From the NCBI RefSeq assembly GCF_042932805.1, contig NZ_CP170633.1, positions 2,170,001-2,234,000 on the forward strand: DNA of 64,000 nt. Reading direction: 5' to 3'. The notes beneath the pieces are model-generated. The model saw only the letters and a list, made by a program, of their open reading frames with translations. It did not search any database and was not told the DNA's origin. Made by a program: the position numbers and the translations under genes. Origin of the DNA: Ascidiaceihabitans sp029251465 (GTDB taxonomy: Bacteria; Pseudomonadota; Alphaproteobacteria; Rhodobacterales; Rhodobacteraceae). Below, one piece after another: positions 1 to 8,373 of the stretch (the stretch's first letter is position 1; each line of letters begins with the position of its first letter).

Positions 1-648
1 CTGCACAATCAGGGAAGTGCCGTGATCGAAGTGATCAGCGATGTGTCCCTCGCGGTTGCTCCCGGTGAATGCGTAGCGCTCACTGGGGCCTCTGGTGCTG
101 GTAAATCCACGCTGATGCGGATGATCTACGGCAATTACCTGACGCAGGCAGGTGAAATTCGCATCGGCGATTTGGACATCGTGCGGTCTGAGCCGCGCGA
201 CATCATCAAATTGCGCCGTGATGTGCTGGGCTATGTTAGCCAGTTCCTGCGTGTGGTCCCGCGCGTGCCAACGCTCGATGTGGTTGCAGAGCCTCTGCGC
301 GCTTTGGGAGTGCCGGCAGACGAAGCGCAGGACCGCGCATCGGCGCTTCTGACCCAATTAAACATCCCCGAAAGGCTGTGGTCCTTGTCCCCCACAACCT
401 TCTCGGGCGGCGAGCAACAGCGCGTGAACATTGCCCGTGGTTTTGCCCATTCCTACCCTGCGATGTTGCTTGATGAACCTACCGCGAGCCTGGACGCTGC
501 GAACCGCGAGGTGGTGCTCTCCTTGATCGAGGACGCCAAAGCGCGCGGCGCGGCCATCATCGGTATTTTCCATGATGCGGCAGCCCGTACCCGAGTCTGT
601 GATCGTGAAATTGATGTAGGTCGGTTTACGCCCGGAATGGCCGCATGA
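1..648 (+). CDS. phnL: C-P lyase ABC-type ATPase PhnL (5' end outside window)
   Basis: PhnL is an ATPase of the carbon-phosphorus lyase system, which breaks down alkylphosphonates as a phosphorus source. The reading frame is open from base 1, and its first residues (LHNQGSAVIEV) already align with the inside of PhnL, so the true start lies upstream; the GTG at 22 is not a convincing start. A Walker A motif (GASGAGKST), the SQFLRVVPR stretch typical of PhnL, the signature FSGGEQQR and Walker B LLLDEP are all present in order. The stop overlaps the start of phnN by 4 bases, so the two are translationally coupled. Upstream phnGHIJK are expected but not visible. Confidence 0.93.
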   Translation: MHNQGSAVIEVISDVSLAVAPGECVALTGASGAGKSTLMRMIYGNYLTQAGEIRIGDLDIVRSEPRDIIKLRRDVLGYVSQFLRVVPRVPTLDVVAEPLRALGVPADEAQDRASALLTQLNIPERLWSLSPTTFSGGEQQRVNIARGFAHSYPAMLLDEPTASLDAANREVVLSLIEDAKARGAAIIGIFHDAAARTRVCDREIDVGRFTPGMAA

Positions 649-1205
649 CACTTGCTTCAAAGTCCGGCGGACGCCTCATCGCGGTGGTTGGTCCATCAGG
701 TGTGGGTAAGGACAGCGTGATGGCAGGGCTATACGGCGCGATACCCGATTTGCATCTGGTGCGCCGTGTCATAACACGGGCGCCTGACTTGGGCGGCGAG
801 GATTACGATGCGGTGTCTGTACCACGATTTGAAGCTATGGTGCAGGATGGGGCGTTTGCCGTGCATTGGCGCGCGCATGGGCTGCACTACGGCATTCCGA
901 TCACCGTCAAACACCAACTTGGCAAGGGCACCGATTGCCTTGTCAATTTCTCTCGCAAGGCTTTGACCCAAGCCGCCGGGATTTTTCCACGCCTCGTCGT
1001 TCTCAACATTACCGCGAGACCGGAAACGCTTGCGCACCGTCTGGCCGCGCGGGCCCGTGAGACGGAAGAAGAGATCAGCAAACGCCTTGCCCAGGCTGAC
1101 AAGCCCCTGCCGGCTGGGCTCAAGGTGATCAACCTCGCAAACGATGGTCCGCTGTCCCAGACCATCGCCCGGGGCGCGGCACTGCTTCAGCCGGTGAGTT
1201 TATAG
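645..1205 (+). CDS. phnN: Ribose 1,5-bisphosphate phosphokinase PhnN
   Basis: PhnN phosphorylates ribose 1,5-bisphosphate to PRPP, closing the C-P lyase pathway. The 186-residue protein has an N-terminal P-loop, GPSGVGKDS, at about residues 16-24, and a guanylate-kinase-like fold with the R-V-ITR segment near residue 42. Its length is normal for the family. Its ATG overlaps the phnL stop, which places it in the same operon. Its 3' end overlaps the convergent DUF1045 gene by 19 bases. Confidence 0.93.
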   Translation: MTLASKSGGRLIAVVGPSGVGKDSVMAGLYGAIPDLHLVRRVITRAPDLGGEDYDAVSVPRFEAMVQDGAFAVHWRAHGLHYGIPITVKHQLGKGTDCLVNFSRKALTQAAGIFPRLVVLNITARPETLAHRLAARARETEEEISKRLAQADKPLPAGLKVINLANDGPLSQTIARGAALLQPVSL

Positions 1206-1858
1206 CGATGGATCACCTCAAACCGGCCATCTTCCCCCTCACCGCACAAAGCAATCTGATCCAACACAAAAAGGCGAGGCAGGTCCGGCAAATGACGCCG
1301 CACAGCAGCCGACCATACGGCGATGTCATCCTGCGGCAGCCGCGCCGTCAGGGTCATGTGGAACCGAAATTCCTCCATCACGTAAGGATAGCCCCATTGC
1401 GCGAGCAGCGCCTCTTGCGACGGGCTCAGACCGGCTTTGCAGCGGCGCGCGCGTTCTGCCTCGGAAGCTGGGGCGCGAAACTGATCAAGCTCTCGCACAC
1501 AGACCCCAGCAACCCGGCGCACAGCGTGCATATCGCCTTGCGGGGTCAGCGCCAGAAAACCGCCCAAGGTCGTCAATTCCAAGCCGTCACATATGGCCGG
1601 CGCGAGGTCGACAGCAAGGTCAGATGCGGCAGCTTCCAGAGCCGGCACATTTTGCCCTTCTGCCAGACGAAATGGCGGTTTCAAAGTCGCATGAAACCCG
1701 TATTTGCGCGGTGTCATCGTGATGTCATCCAAACCCGGCATATCTGGCTGGGGTGTCTCACGGCCATGCAACACATCCCAACCAAGCCAAGATGCACCGA
1801 AATCGGCCAAGGGCCCTACCGGCGGCACATAGTAAATTGCAAATCGAGAGTATGACAT
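1187..1858 (-). CDS. DUF1045 family protein (phosphonate-operon 2H phosphoesterase-like)
   Basis: This 223-residue protein belongs to the DUF1045 family found in phosphonate operons and related to 2H phosphoesterases. It carries the two H-x-T/S-type motifs expected: GFHATLKPPF near residue 57 and FHMTLTARL near residue 165. The start at MSYSRFAIYYVP is chosen over a 25-residue upstream extension because it matches the family N-terminus and is preceded by an AAGGGG-type ribosome site. A role in cyclic phosphoribosyl phosphate turnover is inferred from context and fold; the family has no firmly assigned substrate. It is transcribed divergently from phnM and converges on phnN. Confidence 0.85.
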   Translation of the reverse strand: MSYSRFAIYYVPPVGPLADFGASWLGWDVLHGRETPQPDMPGLDDITMTPRKYGFHATLKPPFRLAEGQNVPALEAAASDLAVDLAPAICDGLELTTLGGFLALTPQGDMHAVRRVAGVCVRELDQFRAPASEAERARRCKAGLSPSQEALLAQWGYPYVMEEFRFHMTLTARLPQDDIAVWSAAVRRHLPDLPRLFVLDQIALCGEGEDGRFEVIHRYKLTG

Positions 1859-3050
1859 GAATTCCCCTTTTCCCACGTCCTCTTTGACAAAGGCTTGTGA
1901 CAACGATGTGTTAAGCGACCTATGTCTCGCCAATGCGCAGCTTGTGTTGGAAGATCAGGTACTCACTGGTGCGGTGACGATCGAACAAGGCGTCATTTGT
2001 GACATTACTGAAGGGGATCATGTCCCAACCGGAGCCCTGGATTGTGCCGGTGACCTTGTTCTTCCCGGTCTTGTCGAACTGCATACAGACAATGTCGAAC
2101 GCCATATCGAACCGCGCCCAGAGGTGGACTGGCCACATTTGCCTGCCCTGATCGCGCACGATGCAGAGTTGGCGTCCACTGGCATCACGACGGTGTTTGA
2201 CGCCATGCGGGTGGGGTCCATCCACAGCGGCAAGGGACGCTACATCGACTACGCCCGAAAGCTGGCGGATGAACTCTTGGCAGCGCGCGCACAAGGGTAT
2301 TTCAAGATCAGTCATTTCCTCCATCTGCGGGCCGAAATCTGTTCAGAGACGCTGCTTGAGGAATTGGCGGCGTTCGGATCGTCAGACAGGGTCGGCATCG
2401 TCAGCCTGATGGATCACACCCCGGGCCAGCGCCAGTTCCGTGACCTAACCGCGCTGAAAACCTACGTCGCTAAGAAACGCGGGATGAACGACGCAGAGTT
2501 TGCCGAACATGTTGAGACCCTGTTGGGTCTGCAAAAACGCCTCGGGGCAAAGCACGAGGGGGGTGCAGTGAAAGAGGCCCGCCGCCTGGGTGCAGTTCTG
2601 GCCAGCCATGATGATACCACGGCGGATCATGTCGGAACCTCTGCGGTGAACGGCGTGGGGTTTGCCGAGTTTCCCACAACGGTTGAGGCCGCAGCCGCCT
2701 GTCGCATGCACGGCATTGCCGTGATGATGGGCGCACCCAACCTTATCCGCGGCGGATCCCACTCCGGCAATGTTGCGGCAGAGGCCCTCGCAAAAGCCGA
2801 TCTTCTCGATATTGTCTCGTCGGACTACGTGCCCTCAGCGCTGCTTTTGTCGGCCTTCCGCCTTGCTGATATCTGGAGTGATTTGCCCCGCGCTATTGCC
2901 ACCGTGACCAGCACCCCCGCGAGTACCGTGCGGTTGCATGACCGTGGTGCTTTGAAAACAGGATTGCGCGGTGATGTTCTGCGTGTGCGCCAAATCGGCG
3001 AAACACCTCTTCTCCGCGGTGTCTGGAGCCAAGGCAATAAAGTTGGCTGA
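1857..3050 (+). CDS. phnM: Alpha-D-ribose 1-methylphosphonate 5-triphosphate diphosphatase PhnM
   Basis: PhnM is an amidohydrolase-superfamily metalloenzyme that removes pyrophosphate from ribose 1-methylphosphonate 5-triphosphate in the C-P lyase pathway. Visible motifs are LPGLVELHTDN (metal-binding HxD region) near residue 70, SLMDHTPGQRQF near 180, ASHDDTT near 247 and the C-terminal SSDYVPSALL. The listed ATG at 1857 gives 397 residues and overlaps the start codon of the divergent DUF1045 gene. Alignment to known PhnM suggests the real start may be the GTG at 1908 (VLSDLCLANAQLVLED), which would leave about 50 bp for two divergent promoters. Neither start has a strong ribosome site. Confidence 0.9.
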   Translation: MNSPFPTSSLTKACDNDVLSDLCLANAQLVLEDQVLTGAVTIEQGVICDITEGDHVPTGALDCAGDLVLPGLVELHTDNVERHIEPRPEVDWPHLPALIAHDAELASTGITTVFDAMRVGSIHSGKGRYIDYARKLADELLAARAQGYFKISHFLHLRAEICSETLLEELAAFGSSDRVGIVSLMDHTPGQRQFRDLTALKTYVAKKRGMNDAEFAEHVETLLGLQKRLGAKHEGGAVKEARRLGAVLASHDDTTADHVGTSAVNGVGFAEFPTTVEAAAACRMHGIAVMMGAPNLIRGGSHSGNVAAEALAKADLLDIVSSDYVPSALLLSAFRLADIWSDLPRAIATVTSTPASTVRLHDRGALKTGLRGDVLRVRQIGETPLLRGVWSQGNKVG

Positions 3051-3454
3051 GGCTTTTGGAGTCTCGGCCGCACAGGACCCAAAGATTTCATGAAACTGCC
3101 ACATCATTGATACGCACACCCATCATTCATCCAGCTGATAGCGGACAGACCATTCTTACTCGCTCAAACGAGCCGCAGTTGAATCAAGTCAATTGTCCGG
3201 CCAAACACCCTGCAGGGCGCACCAGAAGGCAATTTCAAGTTGCACATACAGTGCACAAAGCATGAGATCGGTTATTGAATTTCAATTGAAGCCCGCCCAA
3301 TCCATCACCGGACAGACGCACTAAATCATCCTCGAATGACCGCATCGCACCTGTTTTCAGACCTTGGTGCGAATTGCAGCATGCTGTATTTTTGGGCTCT
3401 TCTGGCACCTTCGCCGCGACTGCTCTAACGGCTGCATTCGGAAAATTGCTCCGG
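3051..3454. other. Non-coding stretch between phnM and the alpha/beta hydrolase gene
   Basis: The 404 bases between two converging genes hold no convincing coding frame on either strand; short frames here lack ribosome sites and family features. A TTGA-N6-TCAA sequence occurs at 3179-3192, but no gene starts nearby, so it is treated as chance. No clear intrinsic terminator was seen. Confidence 0.5.
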
Positions 3455-4471
3455 TCAAGCTTCACCGTTGACTACTGGTCTCATAAGGCTTTGGATGACG
3501 ATTTCCGCTGCCTGCTCATGAACTTTACTTCGGTTCACGCTCTTATGATCTGAAAAGATAGCTACTTTTCCAATGAGCGACTTGTCTGATGGAAACTCCA
3601 GAAATGTGTAGTGTCCTACATGTCTGCCGAGTTCATGGTGCTGAAACCTGTCGTTGAGCGAAACAAGCCAATCGGCACAATGCTCAGATGGCGCTTCCTC
3701 GTCTGCTCCGCCGGAGAGAATTATTACAGGCAGCTGAAGTTCAGCGATTGACCGGGGAACAAAGGAACGGATTGGCGGTGCAGGAGCAATCGCGACAACC
3801 GACTTGATCCGAACGTCTGAGTAACCATGCCCGTGGCGCGCCCAAGATGCGCGGAAAGCCTCCGAGGTCTCCATCAGAGTTGGAATGCTGTCCGCTGCAT
3901 CTGGGAATTCTTTTGGACCACCTGCTGTAATCTCGTTTTCTCTGCGCCAAATTTCAAACTCATCCAAAGAGGTTTGAGCGCCCAACAGGGCCATAACCGT
4001 ATACCCGCCAAGAGAAAACCCGACCGCAGATACTTTACCAAAATCTAATTTGTTGGCAAAGAAGCCGCGCGTTCCAATTGATGAAAGTAGTACAGATAGG
4101 TCCTTTGCCCGTTCCCACCAGCAAAGAAAGCCCTCGGCGAGGTGAGGTTCCAAGCCAGTGTTGCCATGGTGATTTGCGCCCAAGACCACATAGCCTTCAC
4201 CTGCGAGCGTGCGCGCAAGCCAACCAAGACTCTCGGCTGTTCCGCCAGTGCCATGTGATAGCAATACGACCGGCAACCTCTTCTTGAGGGCCAGTGCCGC
4301 ATTCCAGATCACTTCTCCGGGCTCAAAGAATTGACCTGAAAACCGTTTGCCTTCGTCAATATCTTCCGTTGGATACCACGCTGACCACGCGATTGGCCGC
4401 TCCGCATTGTTTTGCCAGTTAGAGCGCGACGCGTCTTGGATCACGCCGGTTCGATACCCACAAATAGCCAT
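3455..4471 (-). CDS. Alpha/beta hydrolase (dienelactone hydrolase/lipase-like)
   Basis: A 338-residue serine hydrolase with no signal peptide. The HG oxyanion segment LLSHGTGG lies at about residues 88-95, followed by the nucleophile elbow GFSLGG near 165-170. An Asp/His pair is plausible in SGGADEEAPSEH and the C-terminal GRHVGHYTF. The start MAICGYRTG was chosen because a GGAG ribosome site lies just before it; the longer frame adds 17 unlikely residues. It stands alone, with about 250 bases of unassigned sequence upstream. The substrate cannot be read from the sequence. Confidence 0.8.
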   Translation of the reverse strand: MAICGYRTGVIQDASRSNWQNNAERPIAWSAWYPTEDIDEGKRFSGQFFEPGEVIWNAALALKKRLPVVLLSHGTGGTAESLGWLARTLAGEGYVVLGANHHGNTGLEPHLAEGFLCWWERAKDLSVLLSSIGTRGFFANKLDFGKVSAVGFSLGGYTVMALLGAQTSLDEFEIWRRENEITAGGPKEFPDAADSIPTLMETSEAFRASWARHGHGYSDVRIKSVVAIAPAPPIRSFVPRSIAELQLPVIILSGGADEEAPSEHCADWLVSLNDRFQHHELGRHVGHYTFLEFPSDKSLIGKVAIFSDHKSVNRSKVHEQAAEIVIQSLMRPVVNGEA

Positions 4472-4722
4472 TTTTTCTCCTTCAACCACAAAGGTCCGGA
4501 AATTTTTGAGAATTTTCAACACCTTTTCGCGCGATTGGGTATTCAGAAAAAGCCGACACTCATGCAGTGTGCAGCATCATGCACTTTGGGCTCTGACCAG
4601 ACCTCGGATGCACCGCAGCATCTTACCAGAGTGCTGAAATTTGCTCTACGCGGACGGCCCATTCCTACAATTCATCGGGCCTACCGACGCGGCAGCGCAG
4701 CTTTGCGCAGATGTTCGGGAGT

Positions 4723-5217
4723 TTATAAAGCACCTTTGATCAGCATTCTCTCGCTATCCGCCGTGGTGGCGTAGACGATCAGCGGAACAATCAGAAGGCT
4801 GAACGCAATCGTCACAATCACCTTGGTGCCCACTGCGTGCGTCGGGGTGAGTATGCCATCGCCGAACAATGGCAATAATTGCGACAACGGTATTGCGAAC
4901 ACCACCGCGCATAGGATCGCGACAACAGTCGCCCGCATTATGATTGAACGTGGCAGTTTCCGAAAGACTGCTGGCGGCTTGATCCTGGCCTTGCGCAACA
5001 TGGTCCGATCCGCGAACGCTTTACGAATAAAGTACGTCCCAAGCAATACAGATAGCAGGCCGACCCAGATCGGGGTCATGGCAATATCGACCCCAATTGC
5101 GCTAAGCGGCAGCTGCGTCTTGTCGTTCCAAAGGAACCATGTATAGCCCCCGTTGATTGCGGTATTTAACAGCGCGACACCAATGGCGTTCGCGATTACA
5201 TAGCTGCGGAAAGTCAT
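4723..5217 (-). CDS. Hypothetical inner-membrane protein
   Basis: A 164-residue protein of unrecognised family. It has four likely membrane segments in two pairs: one near residues 5-30, one near 45-65, one near 90-115 and one near 130-150. Between the pairs is a basic cytoplasmic loop (RKAFADRTMLRKARIKPPAVFRK). An AGAAAGGA ribosome site precedes the ATG. It follows the SDR gene on the same strand with a gap of about 50 bases, so the two may be co-transcribed and controlled by the divergent LysR gene. No function is assigned. Confidence 0.65.
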   Translation of the reverse strand: MTFRSYVIANAIGVALLNTAINGGYTWFLWNDKTQLPLSAIGVDIAMTPIWVGLLSVLLGTYFIRKAFADRTMLRKARIKPPAVFRKLPRSIIMRATVVAILCAVVFAIPLSQLLPLFGDGILTPTHAVGTKVIVTIAFSLLIVPLIVYATTADSERMLIKGAL

Positions 5218-5268
5218 TTTAAGTCCTTTCTAATTGGATGATTGTGGATTTGGCAGTGGCGGATGGTG

Positions 5269-6288
5269 TCAGGCCACAACCGGTACGGATGTTTCCGGGG
5301 GTTTCGGCAGGCACCCCATGTCGATTAGTGTTCGCTTGATCGCCGCATCAATCGGGGTCCGTGGCTCTTCGTCCAGCAGTGTGATCAATCGTTTATTGTC
5401 GAGCCGCATGGGGTGGCGCCAGACAGGTTCAATCTCGATCGCCTCTTTTGGGAAACCGCCAAACGGGGCAAGAATACGCATGAGCCACCATGGAAACGCT
5501 TTTTTTGGCACATCTTGGCCGATGACCCTGCGGATCGCATCCAACATCATCCGTCCGTCGGCGTCCCAGGTTCCGTCAAACTGGAGCCTTTCAAAAGGTT
5601 GCAAGCGATCGGAGATGTCGAGTAGCTGCGCAAATGTTTCGGCAAGGTCCGGCAAATAGGCGTAGGCATGCGGCACCCCAGGCGCCATGCTGGTGACCTT
5701 GCGCACCGGCTTGCCTGCGGTGATCATGCCTTGACCAAACCAGCTTGCCCGCGCACCGGGCCCAAAGAAATCCCCCGCCCGCAGGATCAGGCTGGGAACA
5801 TCCGGTGCAGCATCGGCCAACCGCTGCTCAAGTGCGATGCGGATCTGCCCTTTGCGGGTGATTGCATTTTGCGGAGTTGTTTCGGTGATGATTGATGTTG
5901 TCGCTGGATTGTAATTGTAGACCGTGCCCGGCAGGACAACACGGGCGCCATTGGCGGCGCGTGCCGCGGCGATGGTATTGTGTATCATCGGCAGCACAAC
6001 CTTGTCCCAGTTGCGGTACCCGGGTGGGTTCACGGCATGGATAATCGCATGGACCGCGTCGCCTTTGGTCGCGGCTTGGATGACGTCGTCCGGGATCATC
6101 GCATCGCCAACTACAAAATGTGGAACACGATCTGTCGATGCCCAACGCGCCTTGGCGTGATCAGGATTTCGCACCATTGCGCGAACGGTCCATCCGTGTT
6201 GGCCAAGTGCGCGCGCGATTGCGCCGCCGATGCCCCCGGTTGCGCCCAAGACAAGTGCTGTGCGGGACTGGTTTGATATATCGGGCAT
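5269..6288 (-). CDS. NAD(P)-binding atypical SDR / NAD-dependent epimerase family protein
   Basis: A 339-residue Rossmann-fold protein. The N-terminus ALVLGATGGIGGAIARAL is a GxxGxxG nucleotide-binding motif starting near residue 14. A tyrosine in the GTVYNYNP segment (about residue 118) sits where atypical SDRs have their modified active site. The start MPDISNQS is preceded by AAGGAGA; the 15-residue longer frame is rejected. It is transcribed away from a LysR gene with a gap of about 95 bp, the usual arrangement for a LysR-controlled target. The substrate is unknown. Confidence 0.8.
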   Translation of the reverse strand: MPDISNQSRTALVLGATGGIGGAIARALGQHGWTVRAMVRNPDHAKARWASTDRVPHFVVGDAMIPDDVIQAATKGDAVHAIIHAVNPPGYRNWDKVVLPMIHNTIAAARAANGARVVLPGTVYNYNPATTSIITETTPQNAITRKGQIRIALEQRLADAAPDVPSLILRAGDFFGPGARASWFGQGMITAGKPVRKVTSMAPGVPHAYAYLPDLAETFAQLLDISDRLQPFERLQFDGTWDADGRMMLDAIRRVIGQDVPKKAFPWWLMRILAPFGGFPKEAIEIEPVWRHPMRLDNKRLITLLDEEPRTPIDAAIKRTLIDMGCLPKPPETSVPVVA

Positions 6289-6382
6289 ATCTGTCTCCTT
6301 GGTGTGCTCGTTGGGACAAAGATGGCGCGACAAGGGCTGGAAAGGAATTGCCGTAATGTTGTGACCAGCCTATAAAAAAGTT

Positions 6383-7273
6383 ATGAGTACGTCGCCACAA
6401 CACGAGGCTGAATGGGACGACCAACGCGCCTTTTTAGCAGTCATAGAAGAAGGCAGCCTTTCAGCGGCCGCCCGCAGGCTGTCTTTGTCGCAACCCACGG
6501 TCAGGGCACGGATTGCAGCACTTGAGCATGTTCTGGGCTTTGCCCTGTTTGTGCGTTCGGTAAACGGCATGGTCCCGACACATCAGGCTTTGATGCTCGC
6601 CGATCATGTGCGTGCGATGCAGCGGGCGTCCGACGCTATGGTACGCGCGGCCTCATCCCAACCAGACCAGATCGCGGGCGTTGTGCGCCTGAGCGTGTCG
6701 GAGTTTGTGGGCATCGAAGTGCTGCCGCCAATGCTGACATCCCTACGTCAGCGTCATCCAGCGCTGTGCATCGAACTTGTCCTGTCGAATGTCACCGCGA
6801 ACTTGCTGGAGCATGAAGTGGATGTGGCGTTGCGCATGACGGACCCCAAGCAGCAGGCACTGGTGGCACGAAAGGTGGCCAAGATCCCGTTGGGCTTGTT
6901 CGCGCATCGGGATTATCTTGCACAACGCGGCACGCCCGAAACGACAGCGGATCTTTCCGGTCACGATGTCATCGGCTCAGATCGGGCGCAGGCGGACCTA
7001 CGGCTCGCGGCGGATGTTATCCCCGATGTGCCGCACGCGCATTTCGTTTTGCGAACGGACAGTCACCCTGCACAATTTGCCGCCGTCCGGGCGGGCGTAG
7101 GGATTGGCGTGGTGCAGGTCCCGGTGGCGGTCGGCCACGCCGACCTTGTGCGCGTATTGCCCGACCTGCAGGTTGGCCTGTTGGAAACGTGGATCGTCAC
7201 GCACGAAGACCTGCGCCACGTCCCCAAAGTGCGTGCCGTGATTGATCATCTGGCAGAGGCGTTTCAGGGTTAA
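6383..7273 (+). CDS. LysR family transcriptional regulator
   Basis: A 296-residue LysR-type regulator. The N-terminal winged helix-turn-helix contains GSLSAAARRLSLSQPTVRARIAALE at about residues 21-45, and the C-terminal part has the effector-binding fold (RLSVSEFVGIEVLPPML from residue 97). It is divergent from the SDR gene at 5269-6288 and probably controls it, with binding sites in the AT-rich 6289-6382 gap. It ends 16 bases before the convergent map stop. Confidence 0.88.
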   Translation: MSTSPQHEAEWDDQRAFLAVIEEGSLSAAARRLSLSQPTVRARIAALEHVLGFALFVRSVNGMVPTHQALMLADHVRAMQRASDAMVRAASSQPDQIAGVVRLSVSEFVGIEVLPPMLTSLRQRHPALCIELVLSNVTANLLEHEVDVALRMTDPKQQALVARKVAKIPLGLFAHRDYLAQRGTPETTADLSGHDVIGSDRAQADLRLAADVIPDVPHAHFVLRTDSHPAQFAAVRAGVGIGVVQVPVAVGHADLVRVLPDLQVGLLETWIVTHEDLRHVPKVRAVIDHLAEAFQG

Positions 7274-7288
7274 AGTGGCTGCATGCGC

Positions 7289-8080
7289 CTAGGCACTTAG
7301 CCGTGCCACTTCATCTTGCCGCAGTGTCAGGACTTCGACGCCGGTCTTTGTGACCGCGGCCGTATGCTCGAACTGGGCTGATAGCTTGCCATCTTGCGTG
7401 ACCACGGTCCATCCGTCACTTTTGGTTGCGACTTTGCGCGACCCCTGATTGATCATCGGCTCAATGGTGAAAACCATGCCTTCGCGCAGTTTCAAGCCTT
7501 GTCCCGATCGTCCAAAGTTCAGCACCTGTGGCTCTTCGTGCATTTTGCGCCCGATGCCATGCCCACAATATTCGCGTACAACTGAACAGCCGTTTTTCTT
7601 GGCATGTCGTTCGATTGCAAAACCGATGTTGCCCAGATGCGCACCGGGTCGGACTTGTTTTATGCCCTGCCACAGCGCACCTTGCGCAATCCCAACCAAT
7701 CGCTTGGCAGCCGGCGGGGCATTTCCAATCACATAAGTCTTGCTCGAGTCAGCGATGTAGCCGTTCTTTTCCAGCGTAATATCGAAGTTGACGATATCGC
7801 CATCCTGAATGATCTCTTCTGGGTTGGGCACGCCATGGCAGACCACATCATTCATTGAACAGTTCAAGACATACTCGAAGCCGTATTGGCCCTTGCTCGC
7901 AGGTCGGGCTGCCAAGTCGACGGTGATGAACCTATCAACCAGATCGTTGACCTGGAGTGTCGACATGCCAAGGAAGTTTTGCGCGTCCAACCTCTCGAAG
8001 ACCGATGCAAGCAGTCTGCCCGATGTCCGCATCAGCTCCAACTCGTCTCGGGTCTTTACTACGTCACGCCGCCACGACAT
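7289..8080 (-). CDS. map: Type I methionine aminopeptidase
   Basis: This enzyme removes the N-terminal methionine from nascent proteins. The 263-residue protein has the full metal-ligand set of the pita-bread fold: D in NFDITLEKNGYIADSSKTY (about residues 98-116), H in EYCGHGIGRKMHEEPQ (about 170-180), E in FTIEPMI (about 206) and the C-terminal E in SAQFEHTAAV (about 237). It overlaps the preceding ParD-like gene by 17 bases and so is probably translated with it. Alphaproteobacteria usually also carry a housekeeping map elsewhere, so this copy may be a paralogue tied to the antitoxin-like gene; that is inference. Confidence 0.9.
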   Translation of the reverse strand: MSWRRDVVKTRDELELMRTSGRLLASVFERLDAQNFLGMSTLQVNDLVDRFITVDLAARPASKGQYGFEYVLNCSMNDVVCHGVPNPEEIIQDGDIVNFDITLEKNGYIADSSKTYVIGNAPPAAKRLVGIAQGALWQGIKQVRPGAHLGNIGFAIERHAKKNGCSVVREYCGHGIGRKMHEEPQVLNFGRSGQGLKLREGMVFTIEPMINQGSRKVATKSDGWTVVTQDGKLSAQFEHTAAVTKTGVEVLTLRQDEVARLSA

Positions 8081-8270
8081 CCACGGACCCGACCTGTGCT
8101 GCCTCCAACTGCATTTTTACGATGTCGTTAAAGGACAGGGTCGGGTTGGCCTCAGCAAGCATGCCGATTTTCATCCAGAACTCGGCTTGTGCATTGATGG
8201 ATCGACACATCACGGTGCTGGCCCGACGGATTTCTTCGTGCAGCTCATCGCCGATTTTGACAATGCCCAT
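8064..8270 (-). CDS. ParD-like antitoxin-family protein
   Basis: A 68-residue protein matching what is known of the ParD-like family (PF11903): MGIVKIGDELHEEIRRAS, then CRSINAQAEFWMKIGMLAE and NPTLSFNDIV. The N-terminal strand and helices suggest a ribbon-helix-helix DNA binder. An AGGAG ribosome site precedes the ATG. Instead of a ParE toxin, the next gene is a methionine aminopeptidase, overlapping by 17 bases. A palindrome with repeated CGTATA half-sites lies just upstream and is a likely self-operator. Whether it acts as an antitoxin is unproven. Confidence 0.8.
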   Translation of the reverse strand: MGIVKIGDELHEEIRRASTVMCRSINAQAEFWMKIGMLAEANPTLSFNDIVKMQLEAAQVGSVDVVAA

Positions 8271-8292
8271 GCGAGTCTCCTCAAGTTATGAC

Positions 8293-8318
8293 TATACGAT
8301 TCGTATATATAACGTATA
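8293..8318. promoter_or_regulatory. Candidate operator of the ParD-like/map pair
   Basis: TATACGA-T-TCGTATA is a perfect dyad at 8293-8307. A third half-site, ACGTATA, follows at 8312-8318, so the two CGTATA copies are 11 bp apart, one helical turn. The sites begin 23 bp upstream of the ParD-like ATG. Ribbon-helix-helix antitoxins commonly bind such arrays and repress themselves; that role here is inferred. Confidence 0.55.
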
Positions 8319-8373
8319 TTATGATTGACCCGCTTTTCAACAACTCATTGTGACCAGGTGCAAGTGTTCTGCA

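Noticed and set aside
1208..1855. Long plus-strand open frame opposite the DUF1045 gene
   Set aside because: It is the mirror of a gene with clear family motifs and shows no motif itself.
3179..3192. TTGAATCAAGTCAA, an FNR-type box
   Set aside because: It lies between the ends of two converging genes, and no gene starts nearby, so it is probably chance.
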